DNA from: Chryseobacterium sp. Leaf394
Lineage (GTDB): Bacteria > Bacteroidota > Bacteroidia > Flavobacteriales > Weeksellaceae
Direction of reading: 5' to 3'
Assembly (NCBI RefSeq): GCF_001424105.1
Contig: NZ_LMQH01000011.1
Span: 841,787-905,786 of the forward strand
DNA length: 64,000 nucleotides
How positions within the stretch are numbered: the stretch's first letter is position 1; every line of letters begins with the position of its first letter. Below, piece by piece: positions 37,828-46,512 of the stretch. The notes under the pieces are model-generated. The model was not told where the DNA came from. It did no database searches and saw only the letters and a program-made list of their open reading frames with translations. The position numbers were made by a program, and so were the translations under genes.

Positions 37828-38211
37828 ATGAAAACTATTCTGAAAATTGATTATAAAATTCAGATTTTTGGATTTATAATTTTACTTTTAGGTTTTACTG
37901 TGCAAGGTTTTGTCACTAAAGAATTCCTTATTTTTATTAGAGCATTTCTATACATATCCCTATTACAGTTGGCAAGCATGATAGTGCGATTGATGGTGAA
38001 TCGCAAAAATGGATGGTTTTTCTATTTTTATCTGCTGTTTTCCTTTTCTTTTTGGATGTATATTCTATACGAAAAATCAAAGTTTAAATTTTCGTATTTA
38101 TTAGAAGGTATTTGGCTCCAGCTGAGCATTTTCACCGGATTTATTTATTATTATTTTTTAATATTCTACTTATTTTATCTGCACACAGCAGTAAAAAATC
38201 AGAAAACTTAA
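37828..38211 (+). CDS. Small membrane protein, paralogue of 37420 product
   Basis: 127 residues with four hydrophobic helices (IIFLLLGFTVQGF-type first helix, FLYISLLQLASMIVRLM, YLLFSFSFWMYILYEK, IYYYFLIFYLFYLHTA). It is separated by 30 bases from its paralogue and ends the run of small membrane genes after the GbsR/MarR regulator. Confidence 0.75.
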   Translation: MKTILKIDYKIQIFGFIILLLGFTVQGFVTKEFLIFIRAFLYISLLQLASMIVRLMVNRKNGWFFYFYLLFSFSFWMYILYEKSKFKFSYLLEGIWLQLSIFTGFIYYYFLIFYLFYLHTAVKNQKT

Positions 38212-38366
38212 ATTATAAAATCAAATTGCTGTATTCAACCAGGATTATAGAATATTTGAAAAGATCTAAGATTTGAAACCGATCTGTCTTCCAGCCATTT
38301 CAGAGATAATTTTAGAATGACTGTTTTGTATTTTTATTTAAGATTAACCTTTAAAACTCAAAAAAA

Positions 38367-39149
38367 ATGAATCATTTGGAACTGACAAAAAAAGTAGAAT
38401 GGAAAGACCTGCGGTCTCTTTCAACAAAAGAGATGTTGATTGAAAATAACATCAGTCTGCCTTGGCTTTTAATCTCTTTATTTTTCGCGTACAAAGGATA
38501 CTACTGGGCAGCGCTTCCGTTTTCCGGATTATATTTTCTGACCGCTCTGAGGCAGGTTCACAACGGCTTTCACAATTCATTGGGAACGGGAAAATTCCTG
38601 ACCTGGCTGTCGATGTATTTAAACAGTATCTCAATGTTATCATCGATTCATGCTGTAAAATTTAATCATATCAGACATCACAAATATTGTCTTTCCGATG
38701 ACGATTATGAAGGGAAATCTGCATCAATGAAATGGTTTCAGGCGATTTTATACGGCCCGAAACATATGTTTTTAATCCATTGGATGACATTTAAACTGGC
38801 GAATAAAAACTATAGAAGTAATTTGATTTTAGAGTTGATTTCAATTTCAGTTTTTATTTCTGTAGCACTCTATTTTCAAATAGATTTCCTGTTGTATCAT
38901 AACGCAGTTATGTTTTTCGGAGAACTTTTAATGGCATTTTTTGCAGTCTGGACGGTGCATCACGATACTCACGACAACCCAAATATTGCAAGAGCCCAAC
39001 GAGGATTCTGGAAAAATAAATTGACTTTCAGCATGTTTTATCATATGGAACACCATCTTTTCCCCGCTGTACCGACCATCAAATTACCTGAACTGGCAGA
39101 AAGAATAGATAAAGTTTTACCGGAACTGAGTAAAAAACAAACATTTTAA
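38367..39149 (+). CDS. Membrane fatty acid desaturase
   Basis: 260 residues with the three histidine boxes of di-iron desaturases: HNGFH (H65-H69), HIRHH (101-105) and HMEHH near 233, plus VHHDTHDNP near 200. Hydrophobic helices flank them. It introduces double bonds into acyl chains of membrane lipids, or acts as a carotenoid-type hydroxylase/desaturase of the same superfamily. It stands 155 bases after the small membrane protein genes and may belong to the same membrane-related regulon. Confidence 0.9.
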   Translation: MNHLELTKKVEWKDLRSLSTKEMLIENNISLPWLLISLFFAYKGYYWAALPFSGLYFLTALRQVHNGFHNSLGTGKFLTWLSMYLNSISMLSSIHAVKFNHIRHHKYCLSDDDYEGKSASMKWFQAILYGPKHMFLIHWMTFKLANKNYRSNLILELISISVFISVALYFQIDFLLYHNAVMFFGELLMAFFAVWTVHHDTHDNPNIARAQRGFWKNKLTFSMFYHMEHHLFPAVPTIKLPELAERIDKVLPELSKKQTF

Positions 39150-39257
39150 AACAAACATAAAAGTCCCAACGGGACGGCTGAATAAAGGATAGGATGCAAT
39201 TCTATCAAACAACATCCAATTCCATTATAATTTTTGCGTCTTCTAAACAAACATAAA

Positions 39258-39707
39258 ATGTCCAAAATCCATTTAACCACAATAATCCAAGCCGACATCC
39301 AAACCGTCTTCGATCTCGCAAGAGACATCGATCTCCACCAAAAATCCACTTTCCAAACCGGAGAAGTAGCCATCGCTGGCCGAACTTCAGGCTTAATTGA
39401 ATTGGGAGAAACAGTAACCTGGAGGGCAAAACATTTAGGAGTTGTACAAACCCACACTTCAAAAATTACAGCAATGGAAAAGCCGTATCATTTTACAGAC
39501 ATTATGATTAAAGGAACTTTTAAATGCTTTAAACATCAGCATATTTTCAGGCAGGACGGCAAAAACACAGTGATGACAGACATTTTAGAATTCGAATCTC
39601 CCTTTGGAATTTTTGGTAAATTGTTTAATTATTTTTTTCTGAAAAATTATATGACTAAATTTCTCATCGAACGCAATAAATTAATCAAAATCACCGCTGA
39701 ACAATAA
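39258..39707 (+). CDS. SRPBCC-family (START/Bet v1-like) protein
   Basis: Start chosen at ATG 39258 (SKIHLTTIIQADIQTVFDLA), which matches the usual start of this family; the frame is open a further eight codons upstream without similarity. 149 residues form one helix-grip fold: FDLARDIDLHQKSTF, GETVTWRAKHLGVVQTHTSK, PYHFTDIMIKGTFKCFKHQH. Such proteins bind lipids or small hydrophobic ligands and are often annotated as cell-division inhibitors or cyclases. The stop codon overlaps a 7-bp tandem repeat. Confidence 0.85.
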   Translation: MSKIHLTTIIQADIQTVFDLARDIDLHQKSTFQTGEVAIAGRTSGLIELGETVTWRAKHLGVVQTHTSKITAMEKPYHFTDIMIKGTFKCFKHQHIFRQDGKNTVMTDILEFESPFGIFGKLFNYFFLKNYMTKFLIERNKLIKITAEQ

Positions 39708-39759
39708 ATCTCAAATCTCAAATCTCAAATCTCAAATCTCAAATCTCAAATCTCAAATC
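39706..39759. repeat. 7-bp tandem repeat (AAATCTC)
   Basis: Nearly eight perfect units of AAATCTC begin inside the SRPBCC stop codon and end 9 bases before ATG 39768. They fill the whole gap, so unit number sets the distance between the two genes. Confidence 0.95.
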
Positions 39760-39767
39760 CAAACGCA

Positions 39768-40490
39768 ATGAAATTCCTCCAGGCCGAATGGCGAAAATTA
39801 GCCATCATCAACTACGAAGTAGATCCCGAAATTCTTACAAAATATCTTCCCAAAGGTACCGAACTCGATTTCTATAAAGATAAATGTTATGTAAGTCTGG
39901 TAGGATTTATGTTTCTCAATACCAAATTGCTCGGACTTCCGATTCCATTTCACAGAAATTTCGAAGAGGTCAACCTGAGATTTTATGTGAAGAAAAAAGA
40001 AGGTAATGAGTGGAAGAGAGGCGTAGTTTTCATCAAAGAAATAGTGCCGAAATATGCCTTGAGCATCGTTGCCAATTCGGTTTACAAAGAAAATTACAAG
40101 ACCATGAAAATGAAAAACCAGATGCATTACAGCGAAGATGATCTGATTGTAAAATATTCATGGAAAGACAAAGACTGGTACTCCATGGAAATCACTGCCG
40201 AAAGCACCTCCCGGACGATGGAAGACGAATCTGAGTTTGAATTTATCACAGAGCACTACTGGGGTTTTACCAAAAGAGGCCAAAAAACTTCCGAATACGA
40301 AGTATGCCACCCGAAATGGGAATGGTATATGGTAAAAAACCACCAGCTTGAAATAGATTTCAAACAGGTCTACGGAAAAGATTTCGAATGTCTCAATCAT
40401 CAGAAACCTTTATCAGTAATGCTTGCTGAAGGCTCAGAAATTGAAGTGAGAATGAAGAAGTATCTATTGGAAGAGACAAGGAAAAAGTAA
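39768..40490 (+). CDS. DUF2071 family protein (YqjF-like)
   Basis: 240 residues. MKFLQAEWRKLAIINYEVDP, then YLPKGTELDFYKDKCYVSLV and VNLRFYVKKKEGNEWKRGVV, are typical of DUF2071/YqjF proteins, a cytoplasmic beta-rich family without known activity. KEIVPKYALSIVANSVYKEN and the ending of 60 residues fit too. It comes 60 bases after the SRPBCC gene and may share its transcript. Confidence 0.88.
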   Translation: MKFLQAEWRKLAIINYEVDPEILTKYLPKGTELDFYKDKCYVSLVGFMFLNTKLLGLPIPFHRNFEEVNLRFYVKKKEGNEWKRGVVFIKEIVPKYALSIVANSVYKENYKTMKMKNQMHYSEDDLIVKYSWKDKDWYSMEITAESTSRTMEDESEFEFITEHYWGFTKRGQKTSEYEVCHPKWEWYMVKNHQLEIDFKQVYGKDFECLNHQKPLSVMLAEGSEIEVRMKKYLLEETRKK

Positions 40491-40540
40491 AGAGAGCCAT
40501 CATTAAGAATCAAGTAAAAGGTAAGAAGAGCTAAGGGTGG

Positions 40541-40968
40541 AGTCGGAATATTTGTATTTAAACAAATTTTATATTAAGTCCGAACAAATGTGTTTTTATG
40601 TAAATAAAACTTACATTGAGTCCAAGCCAGTATGTTTGTACTTAAAATCAAGTTATATTAAATCTAAACAATAGTATTTTAATTAAAAATCAAATGACTC
40701 TTAATTAAAACAAGTGTGTTTGTCCTTTAATGCAGTTGTACGAGAGTCAAAACGGAGGTGTTTGTATTTAGACATAAATCTGTTTAAATTAAAACAAGAC
40801 TGTTTATCCTTTCACACAAATCTGTTAGAATTAAAACAGCGCTGTTTGTATTCACATGGATTTCCATTTTAGTTAAAACACATGTGTTTGTATTCTCACA
40901 GTTTTCTGTTTTAATTAAAACAGGGGTGTTGCTACCCTCACAGATTTCTTTTAGTTAAAAAACTAAAG
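40541..40968. repeat. Tandem array A, 42-bp period, about ten diverged units
   Basis: Units start at 40577, 40619, 40661, 40703, 40745, 40787, 40829, 40871 and 40913, each exactly 42 bp from the last, with a shorter unit before (40541) and a partial one after (40953). The unit core is AATTAAAACAnnnnTGTTTG. Unit junctions form the palindrome TGTTTTAATTAAAACA (18 bp perfect at 40906-40923). Sequence between cores varies but length does not. Confidence 0.85.
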
Positions 40969-40978
40969 TAAACAATCC

Positions 40979-41862
40979 CACAAAAAATCTCAGATTTTCA
41001 ATCTTATGTGCTCTAAATATTCTCAATCATTTAAACTTAAACTTAAACTAATGTGACTGTGTGTCCAAAACTTTTGTGCCTTTTGTGGTTATTTTTAGAT
41101 ATTATCTCTCCTGATTTTCTGCTTGGTTTGCACGCTCACAGAAAATCTCAGATTTTCAATCTTATGTGCTCTAAATATGCTCAATCATCCAAACTTAAAC
41201 TAATGTGACTATGTGTCAAAAAACTTTTGTCTCCTTTGTGGTTATTTTTTAGATATTCTCTATCCTGATTTTCTGCTTGGTTTGCGCTCCCACATAAAAT
41301 CTTAGATTTTCAATCTCATGTGCTCTAAAATATTCTCAATCATTTAAACTTAAACTAATGTGACTATGTGTCAAAAAACTTTTGTCTCTTTTGTGGTCAA
41401 TTTTTAGATATTCTCTGTCCTGATTTTCTGCCTGGTTTGCACTCTCACAGAAAATCTCTGATTTTCAATCTTATGTGCTCTAATATGCTCAATCATTTAA
41501 ACTTAAACTAATGTGACTATGTGTCAAAAACTTTTGTGCCTTTTGTGGTTATTTTTTAAGTATTTTCTATCCTGATTTTCTGCCTGGTTTGCACTCCCAC
41601 AAAAAATCTCTGATTTTTAATCTCATGTGCTTTAAAATATTCTCAATATTTAAACTTAAACTAATGTGACTATGTGTCAAAAAACTTTTATGCCTTTTGT
41701 GGTTATTTTCTAGGTATTCTGTCCTGATTTTCTGCCTGGTTTGCACGCTCACGGAAAATCTCAGATTTTCAATCTAATGTGCTCTAAAATATCCACAATC
41801 ATTTAAACTTAAACTAATGTGACTATGTGTCAAAAAACTTTTGTGTCTTTTGTGGTAGAAAA
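40979..41862. repeat. Tandem array B, about 154-bp period, 5.7 units
   Basis: Units start at 40979, 41137, 41291, 41446, 41598 and 41750 (lengths 158, 154, 155, 152, 152, then a partial unit). Each begins CACAnAAAATCTCAGATTTT, which contains the perfect dyad AAAATCTCAGATTTT, and continues with TTTAAACTTAAACTAATGTG and CTTTTGTGCCTTTTGTGG. The last unit runs into the fucosidase leader. Confidence 0.9.
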
Positions 41863-41900
41863 TTTCCGGTTAAATATTATTTTAGCAAAAACTAAACTTC

Positions 41901-43343
41901 ATGTTCACCAAGCCAAAAACGAAAACGCTCTTTTTCTCATCCTTATTACTTTCATCCACTTTTTTCTCACAGGCACACAACGTTTCAGACGGTTACCAAA
42001 AACCTACAGATCCACTTGTTATTCAGAATCTTGAAAACTGGCAGGATTTAAAATTCGGGCTCTTCATGCACTGGGGAACCTACAGTCAATGGGGAATTGT
42101 GGAAAGCTGGAGCCTTTGTCCTGAAGACGAATCGTGGACACAAAGAAAACCTGAATATGGAAAATCGTACAATGAATACGTAGAAAATTACGAAAATCTG
42201 CAGAAAACTTTCAATCCCACTCAGTTTAATCCACAAAAATGGGCAGATGCGGCGAAAAAGGCGGGAATGAAATATGTCGTTTTTACTACCAAGCACCACG
42301 ATGGTTTTGCGATGTTTGATACCAAAGAATCTGATTACAAAATAACTTCTTCAAAAACTCCTTTTTCCAAAAATCCCAAGGCGGATGTGACGGAGGAAAT
42401 CTTCAGTACATTCAGAAAAGATGGCTTTAAAATCGGAGCTTATTTTTCAAAACCCGATTGGCATTCTGATGATTACTGGTGGCCGTATTTTCCACCGAAA
42501 GACCGGAATGTAAATTATGATCCGAAAAAATATCCTGAAAGATGGAACAGTTTTAAAAATTTCACTTTCAACCAGCTCAACGAAATCACTTCCAACTACG
42601 GTAAAATCGACATTCTTTGGCTCGATGGAGGCTGGGTTCGTCCGTTTCACACCATCGACCAAAATGTGGAATGGCAAAGAACCATCAAGGTCGAACAGGA
42701 CATTGACATGGACAAAATCGGAACGATGGCGCGAAAAAATCAACCCGGAATTATCGTCGTAGACCGCACGGTTCCCGGAAAGTGGGAAAATTATGTAACG
42801 CCCGAACAGGCAGTTCCTGAAAAAGCACTTTCAATTCCGTGGGAAAGCTGCATCACGATGGGTGATTCTTTTTCCTACGTTCCAAATGACAATTACAAAT
42901 CGTCTCAGAAAATTATTGAAACTTTGGTGAAAATCATTTCAGGGGGCGGAAATTATCTGATGAACATCGCTCCCGGACCGAATGGCGATTACGATGCGGT
43001 GGTTTATGATAGATTAACAGAAATTTCTGCTTGGATGGATCACAACCAATCGGCGGTTTTTGCGACGAGAGCAGTGGCACCATACCACGATGGGAATTTT
43101 TATTATACCCAAAGCAAAGACGGTAAAACGCTGAATGTTTTTCACTTAAATGATCAATCAACCTATGAGTCTCCGTCAACGTTAATCTTTACAATTCCTG
43201 AAAATTTTAAACCAAAATCATTAAAAGTTTTAGGACTATCCAATAAAATTCAATGGAAAAAATCAGGTAATTCAATTGAAGTTACTTTACCTAAAGAAAA
43301 AACTCAATTGAAATATTCAACCGTAATTCAAATAACGAAATAG
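41901..43343 (+). CDS. Alpha-L-fucosidase, GH29
   Basis: 480 residues with a signal peptide ending FFSQA. The GH29 catalytic barrel is clear: KFGLFMHWGTYSQWG, KYVVFTTKHHDGFAMFD, and the nucleophile D242 in DILWLDGGW. The C-terminal 90 residues form a beta sandwich (NFYYTQSKDGKTLNVFHLND). It releases terminal fucose from glycans in the periplasm or at the surface. A GH3 enzyme follows after 269 bases on the same strand. The promoter region is the end of tandem array B. Confidence 0.95.
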   Translation: MFTKPKTKTLFFSSLLLSSTFFSQAHNVSDGYQKPTDPLVIQNLENWQDLKFGLFMHWGTYSQWGIVESWSLCPEDESWTQRKPEYGKSYNEYVENYENLQKTFNPTQFNPQKWADAAKKAGMKYVVFTTKHHDGFAMFDTKESDYKITSSKTPFSKNPKADVTEEIFSTFRKDGFKIGAYFSKPDWHSDDYWWPYFPPKDRNVNYDPKKYPERWNSFKNFTFNQLNEITSNYGKIDILWLDGGWVRPFHTIDQNVEWQRTIKVEQDIDMDKIGTMARKNQPGIIVVDRTVPGKWENYVTPEQAVPEKALSIPWESCITMGDSFSYVPNDNYKSSQKIIETLVKIISGGGNYLMNIAPGPNGDYDAVVYDRLTEISAWMDHNQSAVFATRAVAPYHDGNFYYTQSKDGKTLNVFHLNDQSTYESPSTLIFTIPENFKPKSLKVLGLSNKIQWKKSGNSIEVTLPKEKTQLKYSTVIQITK

Positions 43344-43360
43344 TTGATTCTAACTGCTTT

Positions 43361-43589
43361 AAAATGACATAGGAAATCGTAGCGTTAAGAAATTTTGAAA
43401 AAATTCCGTTAAGAAATTTCCAATGTTTGAGTGGCGGCAAAGATTAATCTTAAAATAAAAAATATTTTTCCCGCCCGAGTTTTGGAAATTTTAGGAAGTT
43501 TTTCAAAATTTTAGCGGAGAGTTTCAAGTCTTGAACTTTTGGTTCTTTTGTTTGACTTCGTCGAATCTTCGATTTCAAGACAAAAGAAC
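43361..43589 (+). repeat. Dispersed repeat of about 230 bp, copy 1
   Basis: It fills the gap between the two glycosidase genes and matches the reverse complement of 60893-61127 over its whole length (GCGTTAAGAAATT, then CCGCCCGAGTTTTGGAAATT, then TTTGACTTCGTCGAATCTT). No coding capacity. Confidence 0.85.
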
Positions 43590-43612
43590 AATCATTAAAA
43601 TAAAAATTAGCA

Positions 43613-46276
43613 ATGCATTTTAAACTTCGATTTAAAATTATAGTATTCTCATTATTGAGCACAACATTTATTTCAGCTCAAAAACCGCTGTACAAAGATT
43701 CAAAACAACCGGTAGAAACCAGAGTTCAGGACTTGCTGAAACGCATGACGCCCGAAGAAAAATTCTGGCAGTGCTTCATGATTCCCGGAGATTTGGACAA
43801 CGTTCCGAAAGGTCAATATTCCCATGGAATTTTCGGATTGCAGGTGAGTGCGGGAAATCAGGGCGGTGGAGTTGCCGGGCAGTTGTTAAAATACAATGCG
43901 AACGAAGACGCGGAAAGACTGGCAAAAAAGATCAACGCCATTCAAAAATATTTCGTTGAAGAATCCCGACTGGGAATTCCAATTATTCCATTTGATGAAG
44001 CTTTACACGGACTGATGCGGGAAGGAGCGACTGCTTTTCCACAGGCAATCGGTTTGTCGGCGACCTTTAATCCTGATTTGATGAAAGAAGTTTCGACGGC
44101 GATTGCAAAAGAATCAAAACTGAGGGGAATCCGTCAGATCCTGACTCCGGTGGTAAATCTTGCGAGCGATGTACGGTGGGGAAGGACGGAGGAAACGTAT
44201 GGTGAAGATCCGTTTCTGACTTCCGTGATGGGCGTGAATTTCGTCAGTTCATTTGAAAATATGGGGATTATTACCACTCCGAAACATTTTTTAGCCAATG
44301 TCGGTGAGGGCGGAAGAGATTCCTATCCGATTCACTGGAGCAAAAGATATTTGGAGGAAACGCATTTGGTTCCATTCCAAAAAGCCTTTCAACAGGGGAA
44401 AAGCCGTTCGGTGATGACTTCCTACAATCTGTTGGATGGTAGACCTTCAACGGCCAATCACTGGTTGTTGACTGAAAAATTAAAGAAAGAATGGGATTTT
44501 AAAGGATTTGTCATCAGCGATGCCAGTGCAGTGGGTGGTGCCAACGTTCTGCACTTTACGGCAAAAGATTACGACGATGCTTCTGCACAGGCGATCAATG
44601 CAGGACTTGACGTGATTTTCCAGACAGAATATCAGCATGATAAACTGTTTATGCCGCCGTTTTTGGATGGCAGAATTTCAAAGGAAAGAATTGATGATGC
44701 AGTGGCGAGAGTTTTAAGAGCAAAGTTTGAGCTCGGTCTTTTTGAAAATCCTTATGTTTCTAAAAAAGATATTGATGAATTAAAGAAGATCAATCACAAA
44801 CCTTTGGCAGAAAAAACAGCAATTGAATCTTTTGTTTTGCTTCAGAACAATCATCAGACGCTTCCAATTTCAAACAAAGTAAAAAAGATTTTAATTGTCG
44901 GAACTGATGCTGTGGATGCTAGACTGGGCGGTTATTCCGGACCCGGGAATAAAAAGGTGAGTATTTTGGATGGAATTAAAAATTTCGTTAAAAATAAAAA
45001 TGTTGAGATCACCTATTCAAAAGGAATTGACTGGAATTTAAAGAGTTTTGCAACCGTTCCTGCTGAATTTTTATCTTCAGAAAATCAAAAAGGTTTGAAT
45101 GGATTTTATTTTTCCAATCCTGATTTAAAAGGAAATCACGCATTTGAAAAGAAGGATGAACAGATCAATTTTAAATGGACTTTATATTCCCCAAATCCTG
45201 AAAAGCTGCAGCCAGACAGTTACAGCATTCGCTGGACAGGAAAACTGGAAGCGCCGGAATCAGGAAAATATCAGCTTGGATTACGTGGAAATGACGGTTT
45301 CAGAATGTATTTCAATGGAAAACTGGTCATCGACAATTGGGAAAAGCTGAGTTATTCAACCAAAACCATTGATATTGATTTAATTAAAGCTCAGAAATAT
45401 GATATTAGCATTGAATTCCATGAAAACAGAGGTGAGGCCAACATCGAATTGGTCTGGAATTATGGTTTAAAAGATTACCAAAAAGATTTTGATGAGGCTT
45501 TAAAACTTGCTCAAAATTCAGATTACATCATTGTGACAGCCGGAATTCATGAAGGTGAATTTCAGGATCGTTCTTCACTGAGTCTGCCGGGAAATCAGGA
45601 AGGATTTATTAATGAAGTTTCCAGATTAAATAAACCGACAACCGTAGTTTTGGTCGGCGGTTCTGCCATAAAAACTACAGACTGGAAGGATAAGGTAGGA
45701 GCCATTCTGGATGTCTGGTATCCCGGCGAAGAAGGCGGAAATGCTGTGGCAAAAGTACTTTTCGGAGCAGAAAATCCTTCAGGAAAATTGCCCATCACGT
45801 TTCCGGTTGAGGAGGGTCAGTTACCTTTGACGTACAATCATCATCCGACGGGTCGTGGAAATGATTACCACGATTTGAGCGGGGAGCCGTTGTATCCGTT
45901 TGGTTTCGGTTTAAGTTATACCACTTTTGAAATTTCTGATTTGCATTTAAATAAATTAAAATTTAAAGAAAACGAGACGGTCATTGCAAAGGTCAAAGTT
46001 AAAAACACAGGTTCAAAAGCAGGAAGTGAGGTGGTTCAGCTTTATATAAAAGATTTGCTGGCTTCTGTTTCAAGACCGATTTTGGAATTGAAAGGTTTTC
46101 AGAAAGTGTATCTGAAATCCGGTGAATCCAAAGAAATTTCAATTGAAATTCCGGTAAAAGAATTGCAGTTTTTAGATGAAAAAATGAATTGGATTGTGGA
46201 AAAGGGAATATACAGAATTATGGTTGGAAATTCATCAAAAAATCTTCCTTTAAAGCAAAATATTGAGGTCGAATAA
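43613..46276 (+). CDS. GH3 beta-glycosidase with PA14 domain
   Basis: 887 residues, signal peptide ending FISAQ. The N-terminal GH3 barrel (MTPEEKFWQCF, GIPIIPFDEALHG, PKHFLANVGEGG) has nucleophile D303 in GFVISDASAV. The GH3 C-domain is split by a PA14 sugar-binding domain near 510-620 (YSIRWTGKLEAPESGKYQLG, GNDGFRMYFNGKLVIDNW), and a fibronectin-like domain ends the protein. It removes beta-linked glucose or xylose from oligosaccharides and probably acts with the fucosidase upstream. Confidence 0.95.
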   Translation: MHFKLRFKIIVFSLLSTTFISAQKPLYKDSKQPVETRVQDLLKRMTPEEKFWQCFMIPGDLDNVPKGQYSHGIFGLQVSAGNQGGGVAGQLLKYNANEDAERLAKKINAIQKYFVEESRLGIPIIPFDEALHGLMREGATAFPQAIGLSATFNPDLMKEVSTAIAKESKLRGIRQILTPVVNLASDVRWGRTEETYGEDPFLTSVMGVNFVSSFENMGIITTPKHFLANVGEGGRDSYPIHWSKRYLEETHLVPFQKAFQQGKSRSVMTSYNLLDGRPSTANHWLLTEKLKKEWDFKGFVISDASAVGGANVLHFTAKDYDDASAQAINAGLDVIFQTEYQHDKLFMPPFLDGRISKERIDDAVARVLRAKFELGLFENPYVSKKDIDELKKINHKPLAEKTAIESFVLLQNNHQTLPISNKVKKILIVGTDAVDARLGGYSGPGNKKVSILDGIKNFVKNKNVEITYSKGIDWNLKSFATVPAEFLSSENQKGLNGFYFSNPDLKGNHAFEKKDEQINFKWTLYSPNPEKLQPDSYSIRWTGKLEAPESGKYQLGLRGNDGFRMYFNGKLVIDNWEKLSYSTKTIDIDLIKAQKYDISIEFHENRGEANIELVWNYGLKDYQKDFDEALKLAQNSDYIIVTAGIHEGEFQDRSSLSLPGNQEGFINEVSRLNKPTTVVLVGGSAIKTTDWKDKVGAILDVWYPGEEGGNAVAKVLFGAENPSGKLPITFPVEEGQLPLTYNHHPTGRGNDYHDLSGEPLYPFGFGLSYTTFEISDLHLNKLKFKENETVIAKVKVKNTGSKAGSEVVQLYIKDLLASVSRPILELKGFQKVYLKSGESKEISIEIPVKELQFLDEKMNWIVEKGIYRIMVGNSSKNLPLKQNIEVE

Positions 46277-46434
46277 TGTTTTGGATTAAATCTGATGATT
46301 AGCTGTAATGATTAAAAAGTAGTATTTCCTGATAAGTTTACGCCATGTATATCTTAACAACGGCCTGTATTTAAAATTCTTTGTCTGACTTTGCGTCAAA
46401 TAAATAATTAGATAAGAATCTAATCCATCAATGT

Positions 46435-46467
46435 GCAACCGTTTTCTTTTTAGGGAACGGTTTTTGC
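46435..46467 (+). terminator. Terminator-like hairpin
   Basis: GCAACCGTT / AACGGTTTTTGC with a loop containing TTCTTTTTAGGG. The T-run is short, so strength is uncertain. It lies between the GH3 gene and the lipoprotein gene at 46513. Confidence 0.55.
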
Positions 46468-46512
46468 AACTTTTGAGGCAAAATAATTCTCACACATCAC
46501 ATCATTAAATTT

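Larger units (their letters stand above)
40491..41900. other. 1.4-kb gene-free region filled by two tandem arrays
   Basis: Array A (40541-40968, 42-bp period) is followed at once by array B (40979-41862, about 154-bp period). Nothing else is visible apart from the leader of the fucosidase gene. The minus-strand open frame 41567-41752 is a translation of array B. Confidence 0.9.

Noticed and set aside
39163..39175. Palindrome GTCCCAACGGGAC between desaturase and SRPBCC genes
   Set aside because: It is a short hairpin without T-run and could not be tied to a terminator, operator or second copy in the window.
40705..40872. 14-residue protein repeats encoded by the 42-bp array
   Set aside because: The frame has no start codon, is closed by stops in the neighbouring units, and the other frames and strand are broken as well.
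40541..40968. CRISPR array, suggested by the constant 42-bp spacing
   Set aside because: There is no conserved repeat alternating with unique spacers; every unit is a diverged copy over its full length and no cas gene is near.
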